Positions 1-6,587 of a stretch of DNA of 16,676 nucleotides are shown here, piece after piece. The notes beneath the pieces were generated by a model. That model was not told where the DNA came from and made no database searches. It saw only the letters and a list, made by a program, of their open reading frames with translations. Position numbers and translations under genes: made by a program. The DNA lies in assembly GCA_005880805.1 (NCBI GenBank), contig VBFZ01000147.1, positions 1-16,676 of the forward strand. The letters run 5' to 3'. Position 1 is the stretch's first letter; every line of letters starts with the position of its first letter. This DNA is from Chloroflexota bacterium (lineage in GTDB: Bacteria > Chloroflexota > Limnocylindria > Limnocylindrales > CSP1-4).

Positions 1-301
1 GCTCGGCCATGAGCGGCTCGTCCACCGCGCTGAAGTTGAAGCACGACTTGCCCTGCATGCGCCGCCGCAAGGCTACGGAAGTGCCCGATAGCAGCTCGGG
101 AAACGCGTAAACGGGCATCAGGTAGAAACTCACGTAGCGCTTCCCCGGGCGCACACCGGCGACAAAGCCGTGCGGCTGATCAGCGAGACCCTTGAGGTGA
201 AGCGCCACACCGCGCGGCCCGTCCTGCGCGACCACGAAATCACCTCGATACGGTTCGAGGATCTGCCGAAGCCGAGCATCGACCGCGGCAAGATCGGCCA
301 T
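1..301 (-). CDS. conserved hypothetical protein, N-terminal part (cut by left edge)
   Basis: The leftward frame opens with ATG at 301-299, preceded by a good Shine-Dalgarno (complement reads GGAGGAGGAAG) a few bases upstream. It stays open for 100 codons to the window edge, so the C-terminus is missing. The product begins MADLAAVDARLRQ and contains VSFYLMPVY near residues 57-65 and MQGKSCFNF near 83-91. These stretches look like a conserved small soluble protein; a DUF1801/YdhG-like fold is possible, but I cannot assign it firmly. No signal peptide or membrane segment is visible. It diverges from the HTH-nuclease gene starting at 383, leaving about 80 bp for both promoters. The strong SD and codon bias make the gene call good, while its function is unknown. 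Confidence 0.72.
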   Translation of the reverse strand, partial: MADLAAVDARLRQILEPYRGDFVVAQDGPRGVALHLKGLADQPHGFVAGVRPGKRYVSFYLMPVYAFPELLSGTSVALRRRMQGKSCFNFSAVDEPLMAE

Positions 302-382
302 GCTTCTTCCTCCTCCGGTAGCCGTTCTTCGTCCTCACCCGGGGATAAGCCCCAGCGAAGGGTCGCGCGGCAGACTGGCTTG

Positions 383-1156
383 GTGAATGATCGGACCGTC
401 GGCCGAGTCGTGCGAATCCTGCGTCGGCGTAAAGGGATGACGCAGCGCCAACTTGGGGGCGCGTGCGGACTGAGCCAGGGCGCGATTTCCAAGCTGGAGG
501 CTGGCCGCATCGATCACACGACGATCGAAACGGTGCGGATCGTGCTCTCCAGGTTGAACGCTGAGCTCTCGCTCCAAATCTTTTGGCGAGAAGGGATCAT
601 CGACCGCCTGCTGGATGAGCGGCACGCCGCACTTGTTGGTCAAACCGCCCACCAGCTTCGCCGGTTCGGTTGGGTCGTTGCGCCGGAGGTCTCTTACTCG
701 GAATACGGGGAACGCGGGTCGATCGACCTTCTGGGATCGCGACCAGCGTTCGGGGCGCTGGTTGTCGTCGAGGTCAAGACGGACCTAATCTCGCTCGAGG
801 CAACGCTCCGCAAGCTAGACGAGAAGGCACGCCTGGCGCCGAGGGTCGCTCGCGAACGCCTCGGCTGGCAGGCGTCATCGGTCGGATGTGTCCTGGTCTT
901 GCTCGACGAGAGCACCGCCCGCCGTAGGGTGGCTCGACACGCCGTGGTGCTGGATCAGGCCCTACCCGCTCGCGGTCGCGCCGTCAGCCGCTGGATCCGA
1001 CAACCCGCAGGCTCGCTGGCCGGGATCTGGTTCCTGTCAGATACGACCTCCGGGAATTGGGCTCGCGTTTCCGTCAGTCAGATGCGCGAAAGGTCCTGCG
1101 AATCGCCCGTTCTGACTCCCAAATTGCCGCCGTCGAGCACCCGTGGTGATATATGA
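383..1156 (+). CDS. HTH (XRE-type) protein fused to a PD-(D/E)xK nuclease-like domain
   Basis: A protein of 257 aa is read from GTG 383; TTG 380 is an equally possible start. Residues about 8-60 form an XRE/Cro-type helix-turn-helix (GMTQRQLGGACGLSQGAIS, then SKLEAGR). Residues about 95-150 resemble the PD-(D/E)xK nuclease core: E102 or E110, D115 in GSIDLLG, then E130 and K132 in VVEVKT. A helical segment rich in Arg and Lys follows. Proteins of this layout are usually annotated as XRE-family regulators; whether they cut DNA is not known to me. The open frame extends upstream to 170, but that part is antisense to the well-supported gene at 1-301, so I reject it. No strong SD is visible (GAAGGG lies about 20 bases upstream). 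The gene converges on the bkd operon. Its C-terminal 25 residues look low in conservation. Confidence 0.78.
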   Translation: MNDRTVGRVVRILRRRKGMTQRQLGGACGLSQGAISKLEAGRIDHTTIETVRIVLSRLNAELSLQIFWREGIIDRLLDERHAALVGQTAHQLRRFGWVVAPEVSYSEYGERGSIDLLGSRPAFGALVVVEVKTDLISLEATLRKLDEKARLAPRVARERLGWQASSVGCVLVLLDESTARRRVARHAVVLDQALPARGRAVSRWIRQPAGSLAGIWFLSDTTSGNWARVSVSQMRERSCESPVLTPKLPPSSTRGDI

Positions 1157-1271
1157 CCGGGACCCAGGGCAGGCATATGTCTGACACGGTTATCTGACCG
1201 CAAGAACCGGCGACACCAGGCTTTCCGACTACTCCCAGGAATGAATGACTGTGACCGCGCGCCCTCGGCGC
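1157..1271. other. convergent intergenic gap, nothing clear
   Basis: This 115-bp gap lies between the stop codons of the HTH-nuclease gene (+) and E1 beta (-). I see no strong hairpin with a T-tract on either strand, no ORF and no repeat. An E2 gene would be expected to follow E1 beta here, but none is present. Confidence 0.6.
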
Positions 1272-2255
1272 CTAGTAGGCCGCGAGCTGGCGGATGCCGT
1301 CCAGAATCTTCTCGGGGTTCACCATGAACCAGTCCTCGAGGACATGGTTGTACGGGACACCGGGCACGTCCGGGCCGGCGATGCGAGTGACCGGTCCGTC
1401 AAGGTAATCGAACGCTTCCTCGGCGATGATTGCGGCGATCTCCGCCCCGTAGCCACCGAAGCGGTTGTCCTCGTACACGATGAGGCACTTGCCGGTCTTG
1501 CGGACCGATTCCAGGACCGTCTCCTTGTCGAGCGGCCGAAGAGTCCGGAGGTCCACGACCTCGACGCTCAAGCCGTCCTCGCCAGCGTGATCGGCGGCCT
1601 CCAGCGCGTAGTGGGCCATCAAGCCGTAGGCCACGACCGTGAGCTGGGTGCCCGGGCGCGTGACCTGCGCCCGCGCCAGCGGGACGGTGTACTCCCCGGC
1701 CGGCACCTCGCCACGGACCGATCGGTACATCTTCTTGTGCTCAAAGAAGAGCACCGGATCGTCGTTGCGAATCGCCGACCGCAGCAGGCCCTTGGCGTCG
1801 TACGGCGTGGACGGGATGACGACCTTGAGGCCTGGGATGTGGGTGAAGAACGCCTCGACCGACTGCGAGTGGTAGAGCGCACCGTGCACGCCTCCGCCGT
1901 ACGGGGCCCGGACCGTCATCGGCACCCCGAACGTGTTGTTTGAGCGGTAGCGCATGCGTGCGGCTTCGGACAGGAGCTGGTTGAACGCCGGGAAGATGAA
2001 GTCGGCGAACTGGATCTCGGCCACTGGTCGGAGCCCATTCACTGCCGCGCCGATCGACGTCCCCACGATCTGGGATTCGCTGAGAGGCGTGTCGATCACG
2101 CGCTCTTCCCCGAACTCCTCGAACAGACCATCTGTCGCCAGGAATACGCCGCCCTTTTTGCCCACGTCCTCGCCCAGCACGATCACCGAGTCGTCGCGCT
2201 GCATCTCCTCCCGGATGCCCTCACGAATCGCCTCGATGAACGTCTTGGTGGGCAT
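1272..2255 (-). CDS. bkdAB: branched-chain 2-oxoacid dehydrogenase E1 component, beta subunit
   Basis: This 327-aa protein is full length for the E1 beta family (about 325). With the alpha subunit it forms the thiamine-diphosphate E1 heterotetramer that decarboxylates 2-oxoacids and acylates the lipoyl group of E2. Family stretches are clear: GEDVGKKGGVF (about 28-38), DTPLSESQIVG, EIQFADFIFPAFNQ, APYGGGVHGALYHSQS and PVLFFEHKKMYR. The C-terminal transketolase-like domain contains DLRTLRPLD and YEDNRFGGYGAEIAA. The ATG at 2255 overlaps the E1 alpha stop by one base (TGATG), so the two subunits are probably translationally coupled. An AGGG-type SD lies inside the end of E1 alpha. The order lpd-E1 alpha-E1 beta matches the B. 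subtilis bkd operon, and E1 alpha also resembles BkdAA, so branched-chain substrates are more likely than pyruvate. Substrate assignment remains inference. Confidence 0.93.
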   Translation of the reverse strand: MPTKTFIEAIREGIREEMQRDDSVIVLGEDVGKKGGVFLATDGLFEEFGEERVIDTPLSESQIVGTSIGAAVNGLRPVAEIQFADFIFPAFNQLLSEAARMRYRSNNTFGVPMTVRAPYGGGVHGALYHSQSVEAFFTHIPGLKVVIPSTPYDAKGLLRSAIRNDDPVLFFEHKKMYRSVRGEVPAGEYTVPLARAQVTRPGTQLTVVAYGLMAHYALEAADHAGEDGLSVEVVDLRTLRPLDKETVLESVRKTGKCLIVYEDNRFGGYGAEIAAIIAEEAFDYLDGPVTRIAGPDVPGVPYNHVLEDWFMVNPEKILDGIRQLAAY

Positions 2256-3313
2256 CAGAACTCGCCCTCGACGCCCTCAGCGAACACGTGCATCAGCGCG
2301 TTTGCGGGGTCCGGATCGGGCTCCTTCTCGGCGTAGTCGGTCGCATCGTCGACGACGGCTTTGTTCTCGGCGTCGATACGTGCGATCAGCTCGTCGTCGA
2401 GCACGCCGGCGGCCGCCAGCTGCTCGCGGAATTTCGGCAGCGGGTCCCGCGTCCGCTCGGCCTCCAGCTCCTCCGCCGGGCGGTACTTGGTCTGCTGGTC
2501 GTCCGAGGAGTGCCCCGTGAGACGCGTCACCTTCGCCTCGATCAGGGTCGGGCCGTCGCCCGCCCGCGCCCGCGCGACCGCCTCCTTCGACGCCTGATAG
2601 CAGCCGAGCACGTCCGCTCCGTCGACCACGACTCCCGGGATGCCGTAGCCAGATGCCCGGTCGGCGACGTCCGGCAGCGCCAGCTCCTTGCTGACCGGAA
2701 CGCTGATCGCATAGCCGTTGTTCTCGATCACGAGGACGAACGGCAGCTTGTGGATGGCCGCGAAGTTCAGGCCCTCGTGGACGTCGCCCTGGTTCGACGA
2801 TCCCTCGCCCATGAACGTCATGGCCACCTGTCCGGTCTTGCGGATCTTGGCAGCCAGCGCGATCCCGACCGCATGCAGGATCTGCGTCGCGACCGGCGAG
2901 CTGACGGACAGCAGGTTGTGCTCGGCGTGCCCGTAGTGGCCGGGCATCTGCCGCCCGCCAGACGACGGGTCGTTGGCGGTGGCATATTGCGCCGTCAGGA
3001 TGTCGCGGGCGCTCATGCCGAACGTCATCGCCGTCGCGATCGATCGGTAGAACGGGGCGACCCAGTCGTGGTCCTTTTTGAGCGCCCAGGTGATCGCGAC
3101 CTGCGCGCCTTCGTGGCCCTGGCCGCTGATGACGAACGGGATCCGCCCGGCCCGGTTGAGGACCCACATCCGCTCGTCGACCGCGCGGGCGAGCGCAACC
3201 ATGCGGTACATCTCGATCAGCTGTTCGTCCGTCAGCCCAACCGCAGCGCCAAGGCCCCCGGCGTGCGCCCTTCGCGTCGATGTCCCGCTTTCGGTTCGGT
3301 GGCCGACCGCCAT
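2255..3313 (-). CDS. bkdAA: branched-chain 2-oxoacid dehydrogenase E1 component, alpha subunit
   Basis: This 352-aa protein carries the ThDP/Mg-binding signature, here beginning GEGSSNQGD at about 169-177 and ending ENN at 197-199. The central Asp of the usual GDG is Glu, as I recall for B. subtilis BkdAA. Other family stretches are QGHEGAQVA (65-73), GGRQMPGHYG (119-128) and RLTGHSSDDQQ (264-274). The last is the serine-containing loop typical of branched-chain E1 alpha. The first 25 residues are a poorly conserved extension. The ATG at 3313 lies 20 bases downstream of the lpd stop and has no good SD, so translation may depend on coupling to lpd. Acetoin or pyruvate dehydrogenase E1 alpha are alternatives, but the HSSDD loop and gene order favour the branched-chain enzyme. 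Confidence 0.92.
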   Translation of the reverse strand: MAVGHRTESGTSTRRAHAGGLGAAVGLTDEQLIEMYRMVALARAVDERMWVLNRAGRIPFVISGQGHEGAQVAITWALKKDHDWVAPFYRSIATAMTFGMSARDILTAQYATANDPSSGGRQMPGHYGHAEHNLLSVSSPVATQILHAVGIALAAKIRKTGQVAMTFMGEGSSNQGDVHEGLNFAAIHKLPFVLVIENNGYAISVPVSKELALPDVADRASGYGIPGVVVDGADVLGCYQASKEAVARARAGDGPTLIEAKVTRLTGHSSDDQQTKYRPAEELEAERTRDPLPKFREQLAAAGVLDDELIARIDAENKAVVDDATDYAEKEPDPDPANALMHVFAEGVEGEF

Positions 3314-3332
3314 CAGTCGATCGAGCGCCGGC

Positions 3333-4775
3333 TCAGAAGTTGATCGACCGGCCGTCGACCGCCATCGCGGCTTCGCCGAGCACTTCGGCGAGCGTCGGAT
3401 GGGGGTGTGTCGCGGCCCCGATCTCCCAGGGCGTCGCCTCGAGCTCGAACGCCACCGAGGCCTCCGAGATCAGGTCGGTCGCATGCGGGCCGACGATGTG
3501 CACGCCCAGGGTGTCTCCCGTCTCCGAATTGCCGATGACCTTCGCGAAGCCCTCGTACTCGCCGCCGATGACCGCCTTGGCGATGGCCTGGAAGGGCACC
3601 TTGCCGATCTTCACCGGCATGCCCCGCTCCGCGCATTGCTGCTCCGTCAGGCCGATCGAGGCAATCTCTGGGCGGCAGTACGTCGCACGGGGCTGCTGCG
3701 TGTAGTCCATCTCGGGAACGTCCTTGTCGCCGGCAATCGTGTGCGCCGCGATGATGCCCTCGTGGCCGGCGGTGTGCGCAAGCCACAACCCGCCGATCAC
3801 GTCACCAATCGCATAAACATGCGGCTCTTTCGTCCGCATCCGGCCGTTCACCTTGATGACGCCCTTGTCGACCTCGACCTTGGTCGACTCGAGGCCGATG
3901 TCCTCGACGTTCGCCGCGCGCCCGGCGGCGACGAGCATCACTTGCGCGCGGATCTCCTCGGATTTGCCGCCTTCCTGCGAGACGTCGACGCAGACGCCCG
4001 ACTTGTCCCTGGTGACCGCCTTGGTGTCGAAGCGGGCATTGGTGATGACCTTGACGCCCCGGCGGGTGAAGCTGCGCTCGATCGCGGCGCTGACGTCCTT
4101 GTCCTCGGCGGGAACGAGGGCGGGCAGGTATTCGAGCAGGGTCACCTTCGTGCCGATGTCCTGGAAGAAGCTCGCGAACTCGACCCCGACCGCCCCGGCT
4201 CCCACGATCACGATGCTTTCGGGCGGGCTGTCGAGCCGCAGGATGTCGTCGCTCGTCAGGATTCGTTCACCGTCGGGATCGAGGCCGGGCAGGGACTTCA
4301 CGCGAGAGCCGGTTGCCAGGATGACGTCGGTGCCCTGGAGGAGACGATCCCCTCCGCCACCGGCCTTGCCGTCCTCGCCAGGCTGGCTCACGCGAATGCG
4401 TCCGGGGCCCTCGAGCCGTCCGCGACCGTCGACCCACTCGACCTTGTTCTTGTTGATGAGGCTTTTGAGGCCGGTCCACATCCGCTTCACGACCTGGTCG
4501 CGGCGCACGGCCATTTGCGCGTAGTCGACGCCGGGCTCGCCGTCCACCTTGACGCCGTAGTCCTTCAGGTGGCGCGCCTTGCTGAGCATGTCCGCGGATT
4601 CGAGCAGGGCCTTGGTCGGAATGCAGCCGCGGTGGAGGCAGACGCCACCGATCTTGTCCTGGTCGACGAGGGCGACGCGGAGGCCGAGCTGCGCGGCGCG
4701 GAATGCCGCGGTGTAGCCGCCCGTGCCGGCCCCCAGGACGACGAGATCGAAATCGTTGGATGAGCCGACGGCCAT
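3333..4775 (-). CDS. lpdA: dihydrolipoamide dehydrogenase (E3)
   Basis: This is a complete 480-aa flavoprotein disulfide reductase, which reoxidises dihydrolipoyl-E2 and reduces NAD+. It has an N-terminal FAD-binding Rossmann motif (VVLGAGTGGYTAAFRAAQ, about 12-29). The redox disulfide is C46-LHRG-C51 within GGVCLHRGCIPTK. A second Rossmann motif for NAD is present (IVGAGAVGVEFASFF), and the FAD-contacting YAIGDV lies before the dimerisation domain. The C-terminal catalytic dyad is H459 and E464 in HPHPTLAE. It is the first gene of a leftward operon with E1 alpha and E1 beta, so it is probably the LpdV-type E3 dedicated to that complex. The ATG at 4775 has no obvious SD and sits 6 bases downstream of a GC-only hairpin in the leader, which could limit initiation. 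Confidence 0.95.
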   Translation of the reverse strand: MAVGSSNDFDLVVLGAGTGGYTAAFRAAQLGLRVALVDQDKIGGVCLHRGCIPTKALLESADMLSKARHLKDYGVKVDGEPGVDYAQMAVRRDQVVKRMWTGLKSLINKNKVEWVDGRGRLEGPGRIRVSQPGEDGKAGGGGDRLLQGTDVILATGSRVKSLPGLDPDGERILTSDDILRLDSPPESIVIVGAGAVGVEFASFFQDIGTKVTLLEYLPALVPAEDKDVSAAIERSFTRRGVKVITNARFDTKAVTRDKSGVCVDVSQEGGKSEEIRAQVMLVAAGRAANVEDIGLESTKVEVDKGVIKVNGRMRTKEPHVYAIGDVIGGLWLAHTAGHEGIIAAHTIAGDKDVPEMDYTQQPRATYCRPEIASIGLTEQQCAERGMPVKIGKVPFQAIAKAVIGGEYEGFAKVIGNSETGDTLGVHIVGPHATDLISEASVAFELEATPWEIGAATHPHPTLAEVLGEAAMAVDGRSINF

Positions 4776-4781
4776 GGATCA

Positions 4782-4797
4782 GCGCGCGAACGCGCGC
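4782..4797 (-). promoter_or_regulatory. GC hairpin directly upstream of lpd start
   Basis: GCGCGC, a 4-base loop and GCGCGC form a perfect inverted repeat ending 6 bases before the lpd ATG. In the leftward mRNA it occupies the place where an SD would be. It may slow ribosome loading, or it may simply reflect high GC. Its function is inferred. Confidence 0.35.
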
Positions 4798-4847
4798 GGC
4801 AACTCGCGATGGAGGGTCACCCGGCGATGGTACGCGGCAGTTCACGA

Positions 4848-4873
4848 GGGGCGCAACCGAGGGTTAGCGCCCC
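4848..4873. promoter_or_regulatory. 11-bp hairpin in the lpd leader region
   Basis: GGGGCGC AACC, loop GAG, GGTT, a bulged A and GCGCCCC pair perfectly: 7 + 4 base pairs around one bulge. No T-tract follows on either strand, so a classical terminator is unlikely. It lies about 70 bases upstream of the lpd start and could be a structured leader element, a protein-binding site or part of an attenuator. Confidence 0.4.
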
Positions 4874-4976
4874 GCAGGCCTGAGGCACTTTGCGTCCGGC
4901 ATTCGATAAGGGACCACGTGCGACCCTACTCGGGGGCCCCGTGGCCCAATTCCGTGCAGGGGCTGCAAACAAGCAA

Positions 4977-4988
4977 GAGGACGTCCTC
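4977..4988. promoter_or_regulatory. 12-bp perfect palindrome, possible operator
   Basis: GAGGACGTCCTC reads the same on both strands and lies near the middle of the divergent lpd/plsY region, a sensible place for a dimeric regulator. There is no second copy that I can see nearby. It could be chance in GC-rich DNA. Confidence 0.25.
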
Positions 4989-5127
4989 GAGCTGGGGTCC
5001 ATTCTTGCGGCAGGTGCAAACTTCCGGATCGAGAGGCGTCCGAGCAGGCGCCAGATGTCCCTCATCGTCTCCTACACGCAAACGCGGGCGGAAAACGCCC
5101 TCGGGAGGCAAGGATTCGGGCGCTGAC

Positions 5128-5161
5128 CCGATGCTAGGCTTGCCCCCGGGGTGGGCATCGG
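5128..5161 (+). promoter_or_regulatory. hairpin with alternative pairings upstream of plsY
   Basis: CCGATGC (5128-5134) pairs with GCATCGG (5155-5161) across a 20-base loop. A competing smaller stem, TGCCC/GGGCA (5141-5157), uses some of the same bases, so the two folds exclude each other. The element ends 21 bases before the plsY SD. It is a candidate leader switch only; no known riboswitch consensus is recognised. Confidence 0.25.
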
Positions 5162-5193
5162 AATTGAGCCTTAGCAACTGACGGAGCGCGCGA

Positions 5194-5850
5194 ATGGACG
5201 GACCGAGTCTCATCCGGGATGCCGTCCTCGTGGCGATCGCCTACCTTTCCGGCTCGATCCCCGTCGGCGTCCTGGTTGCCCAGGCGTCTGGCGGGCCGGA
5301 CCCGCGGAGGATCGGCTCCGGTCGAACAGGCGGGACGAACGCGCTCCGGGCGCTTGGTCGCAAGTGGGCGGCGGTCGTAGTCGCTGGCGACCTGGCGAAA
5401 GGTGCGCTCCCTGTCCTGCTCGCGCGCATCGTCACCAATGGAGACCCGGCGGTTGAGGTGGCCTGCGGGTTCGCGGCCGTCGTCGGCGCGTCGCGGTCGG
5501 TCTTTCTCGGTTTCGGCGGGGGACGCGGGGTCGGTACCGGCGTGGGGACGATGCTCGTGATCCAGCCGCTCGCGGTGATCCTGGCGACGCCCGTTTTCGT
5601 CGGGGCGATCCTCCTCACCCGCTACGTGTCGCTTGGCTCCCTTCTCGGGTCGGCGGCGATGTTCCCCGCGATGGTCATTCTGTGGCTCGTCTGGAGCGGC
5701 GCGATCCCGCCCGCCTACCTGGTTTACGCGGCGGTTGGCCCGGTGCTGATCTGGATCGCCCATGCGGACAACATCGAGCGGCTCATCAAGGGCACCGAGC
5801 GCAAGTTCGACCTGTCGCTTCTGTCACCGGGCCGAACCGACCACGGCTGA
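5194..5850 (+). CDS. plsY: glycerol-3-phosphate acyltransferase PlsY, divergent
   Basis: This 218-aa integral membrane protein matches PlsY, which transfers acyl groups from acyl-phosphate to glycerol-3-phosphate in the first step of phospholipid synthesis. The segments occur in family order: LSGSIPVGVLVA (about 18-29); RRIGSGRTGGTNALRALG (38-55), usually GSGN.GATN; GDLAKG (65-70), usually GD..KG; FLGFGGGRGVGTG (104-116), usually FKGGKGVAT; and HADNIERLIKGTERK (190-204). About five hydrophobic helices are visible. The His of the usual GH preceding the glycine-rich loop is Ala (GAS, 98-100), and Asn of GSGN is Arg. ATG 5194 has GGAG seven bases upstream. The gene is monocistronic, diverges from lpd, and lies near glpD/glpK, which share its substrate. 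It could be a divergent lineage-specific PlsY or a paralogue with altered activity. Confidence 0.88.
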   Translation: MDGPSLIRDAVLVAIAYLSGSIPVGVLVAQASGGPDPRRIGSGRTGGTNALRALGRKWAAVVVAGDLAKGALPVLLARIVTNGDPAVEVACGFAAVVGASRSVFLGFGGGRGVGTGVGTMLVIQPLAVILATPVFVGAILLTRYVSLGSLLGSAAMFPAMVILWLVWSGAIPPAYLVYAAVGPVLIWIAHADNIERLIKGTERKFDLSLLSPGRTDHG

Positions 5851-6044
5851 AATCAGCGACAGGTGAGTTAGCGACGCTCGGACGACTGCCGGCGAGGCCG
5901 GACGGACGACGAACGACGGGCTGGGGATGCCCAGCGGTGCCTGGCACTAAGAACGACTCGGGCTGGCTGACGAGCCCGAGTCGCTGTCTCGCGGGTCGGG
6001 CGGCTGGGCTGCCGCTCCGAGAGAAAGGTTGAGAGGAGTGGGAA
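5851..6044. other. convergent gap packed with hairpins
   Basis: The 194 bp between the plsY and zinc-ribbon stop codons contain five separate inverted repeats: CCGGC/GCCGG (5889-5901), GCTGGG/CCCAGC (5920-5935), GTGC/GCAC (5937-5947), the 11-bp terminator-like stem at 5954-5983, and GCGGC/GCCGC (6000-6015). There is no coding ORF. It most likely serves as a bidirectional termination region; a small structured RNA is a weaker possibility. Confidence 0.5.
5954..5983. terminator. bidirectional terminator-like hairpin, plsY / zinc-ribbon gene
   Basis: CGACTCGGGCT and AGCCCGAGTCG form a perfect 11-bp stem around an 8-base loop, between two convergent genes. On the leftward strand the stem is followed by TTCTTAG, a short T-rich run; on the rightward strand it is followed by CTGTCTC. 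The T-tracts are weak, so termination may be imperfect or Rho-assisted, but the position and stem quality support a shared terminator. Confidence 0.65.
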
Positions 6045-6392
6045 CTAGGCGCCCCGCATGCTCCGGAAGCAGTCGCTGCAGTAGACCGGCTTGCCGCTTG
6101 TCGGGCGGAATGGGACCTGGGCATCGCGACCGCAGTTGCTACATGTCGCAGTAAACATCTCCCGAGGGCCACGGTCGTAGCCGACGGAGCTGTAGCCACC
6201 GCCGCCGCCGTAGCCGCCACTCGAGTACCCACCACCGCCTGCCGAGTTGCGCGCCGCTTTGCGGCTCGCTCGGCAGCTGGGACAGCGACGCGGTTCCGTG
6301 AAACCGCGCTGGGCGTAGAAGTCCTGCTCACTCGCTGTGAACACGAACTGCTGTCCGCAGTCGGCACAGGTCAGGGTTTTGTCGTTGTACAC
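6045..6392 (-). CDS. double zinc-ribbon protein with Gly/Tyr-rich linker
   Basis: This 115-aa protein has two zinc-binding modules. The first pairs CADC (9-12) with CPSC (37-40) and contains QFVFTASEQDFYAQRGF, typical of the small zinc-ribbon family with a CxxC-x(n)-CxxC layout. The second pairs CSNC (84-87) with CSDC (105-108) and contains VPFRPTSGKPVYC. Between them, residues 51-72 are a low-complexity GGGGYSSGGY-type linker, followed by RGPRE. A nucleic-acid-binding role is plausible for such ribbons plus RG/GY-rich sequence, but no function is established here. The start is GTG (6392-6390), with GAGAGGAG about 10 bases upstream. That SD is buried in a predicted hairpin (6402-6456), suggesting translational control. 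The gene is separated from glpK by a 195-bp gap and converges with plsY. Confidence 0.85.
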   Translation of the reverse strand: MYNDKTLTCADCGQQFVFTASEQDFYAQRGFTEPRRCPSCRASRKAARNSAGGGGYSSGGYGGGGGYSSVGYDRGPREMFTATCSNCGRDAQVPFRPTSGKPVYCSDCFRSMRGA

Positions 6393-6401
6393 CGAATCGA
6401 A

Positions 6402-6456
6402 ACTCCTCTCGGTAGCTGCGCGATCCCCTGTTTCTCGCGTCAGCCGTGAGAGGAGT
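6402..6456 (-). promoter_or_regulatory. leader hairpin sequestering the zinc-ribbon gene's SD
   Basis: Read leftward (complement), ACTCCTCTC at 6456-6448 is the perfect complement of GAGAGGAGT at 6410-6402, which contains the SD. Inside this 9-bp stem, GCTG pairs with CAGC and CGCGA pairs with TCGCG around an 11-base loop, giving 18 base pairs in 55 nt. With the SD fully paired, translation would need melting, a ligand, a protein or a cold- or heat-dependent change. No riboswitch class is recognised. The pairing is directly visible; regulation is inferred. Confidence 0.55.
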
Positions 6457-6587
6457 CCAAGTCGATCGTGGAGCTACGCCTTTTTTCTGCGGGCCATCCC
6501 GCAAGTTGTCGGCGGGACTCTACACGCTCAATTGGCGCCTGTACAGAGGGTGTCCCAATCGGCGTTGCCTGAACTCGCCGCGCACCC

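Larger units (their letters stand above)
4776..5193. other. 418-bp divergent intergenic region, lpd/plsY
   Basis: The gap between the divergent lpd and plsY starts contains no ORF that looks coding. It should hold both promoters, but I cannot place a convincing -35/-10 pair on either strand. What is visible: hairpins at 4782-4797, 4848-4873, 5086-5100 and 5128-5161; a weaker GGGCC/GGCCC hairpin at 4934-4947; and a perfect 12-bp palindrome GAGGACGTCCTC at 4977-4988 that could be a dimeric repressor site. The plsY SD is GGAG at 5183-5186. Confidence 0.6.

Noticed and set aside
170..382. Upstream extension of the HTH-nuclease gene
   Set aside because: It is antisense to the first 44 codons of the left-edge gene, which has a strong SD; the HTH domain begins only after about 383.
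2288..3343. 351-codon + strand frame opposite E1 alpha
   Set aside because: Antisense shadow of a certain E1 alpha gene, with no recognisable motif.
3078..4763. 561-codon open frame on the + strand opposite lpd
   Set aside because: It lies antisense to a clear lpd gene with all motifs; its translation is Arg/Asp/Val-rich without domains, as expected from GC-rich codon bias.
6481..6502. T-run plus GCGGG/CCCGC hairpin downstream of glpK as a terminator
   Set aside because: In the leftward transcript the hairpin is followed by A residues, not U; in the rightward direction the T-run precedes the stem. No gene would need it in that direction.
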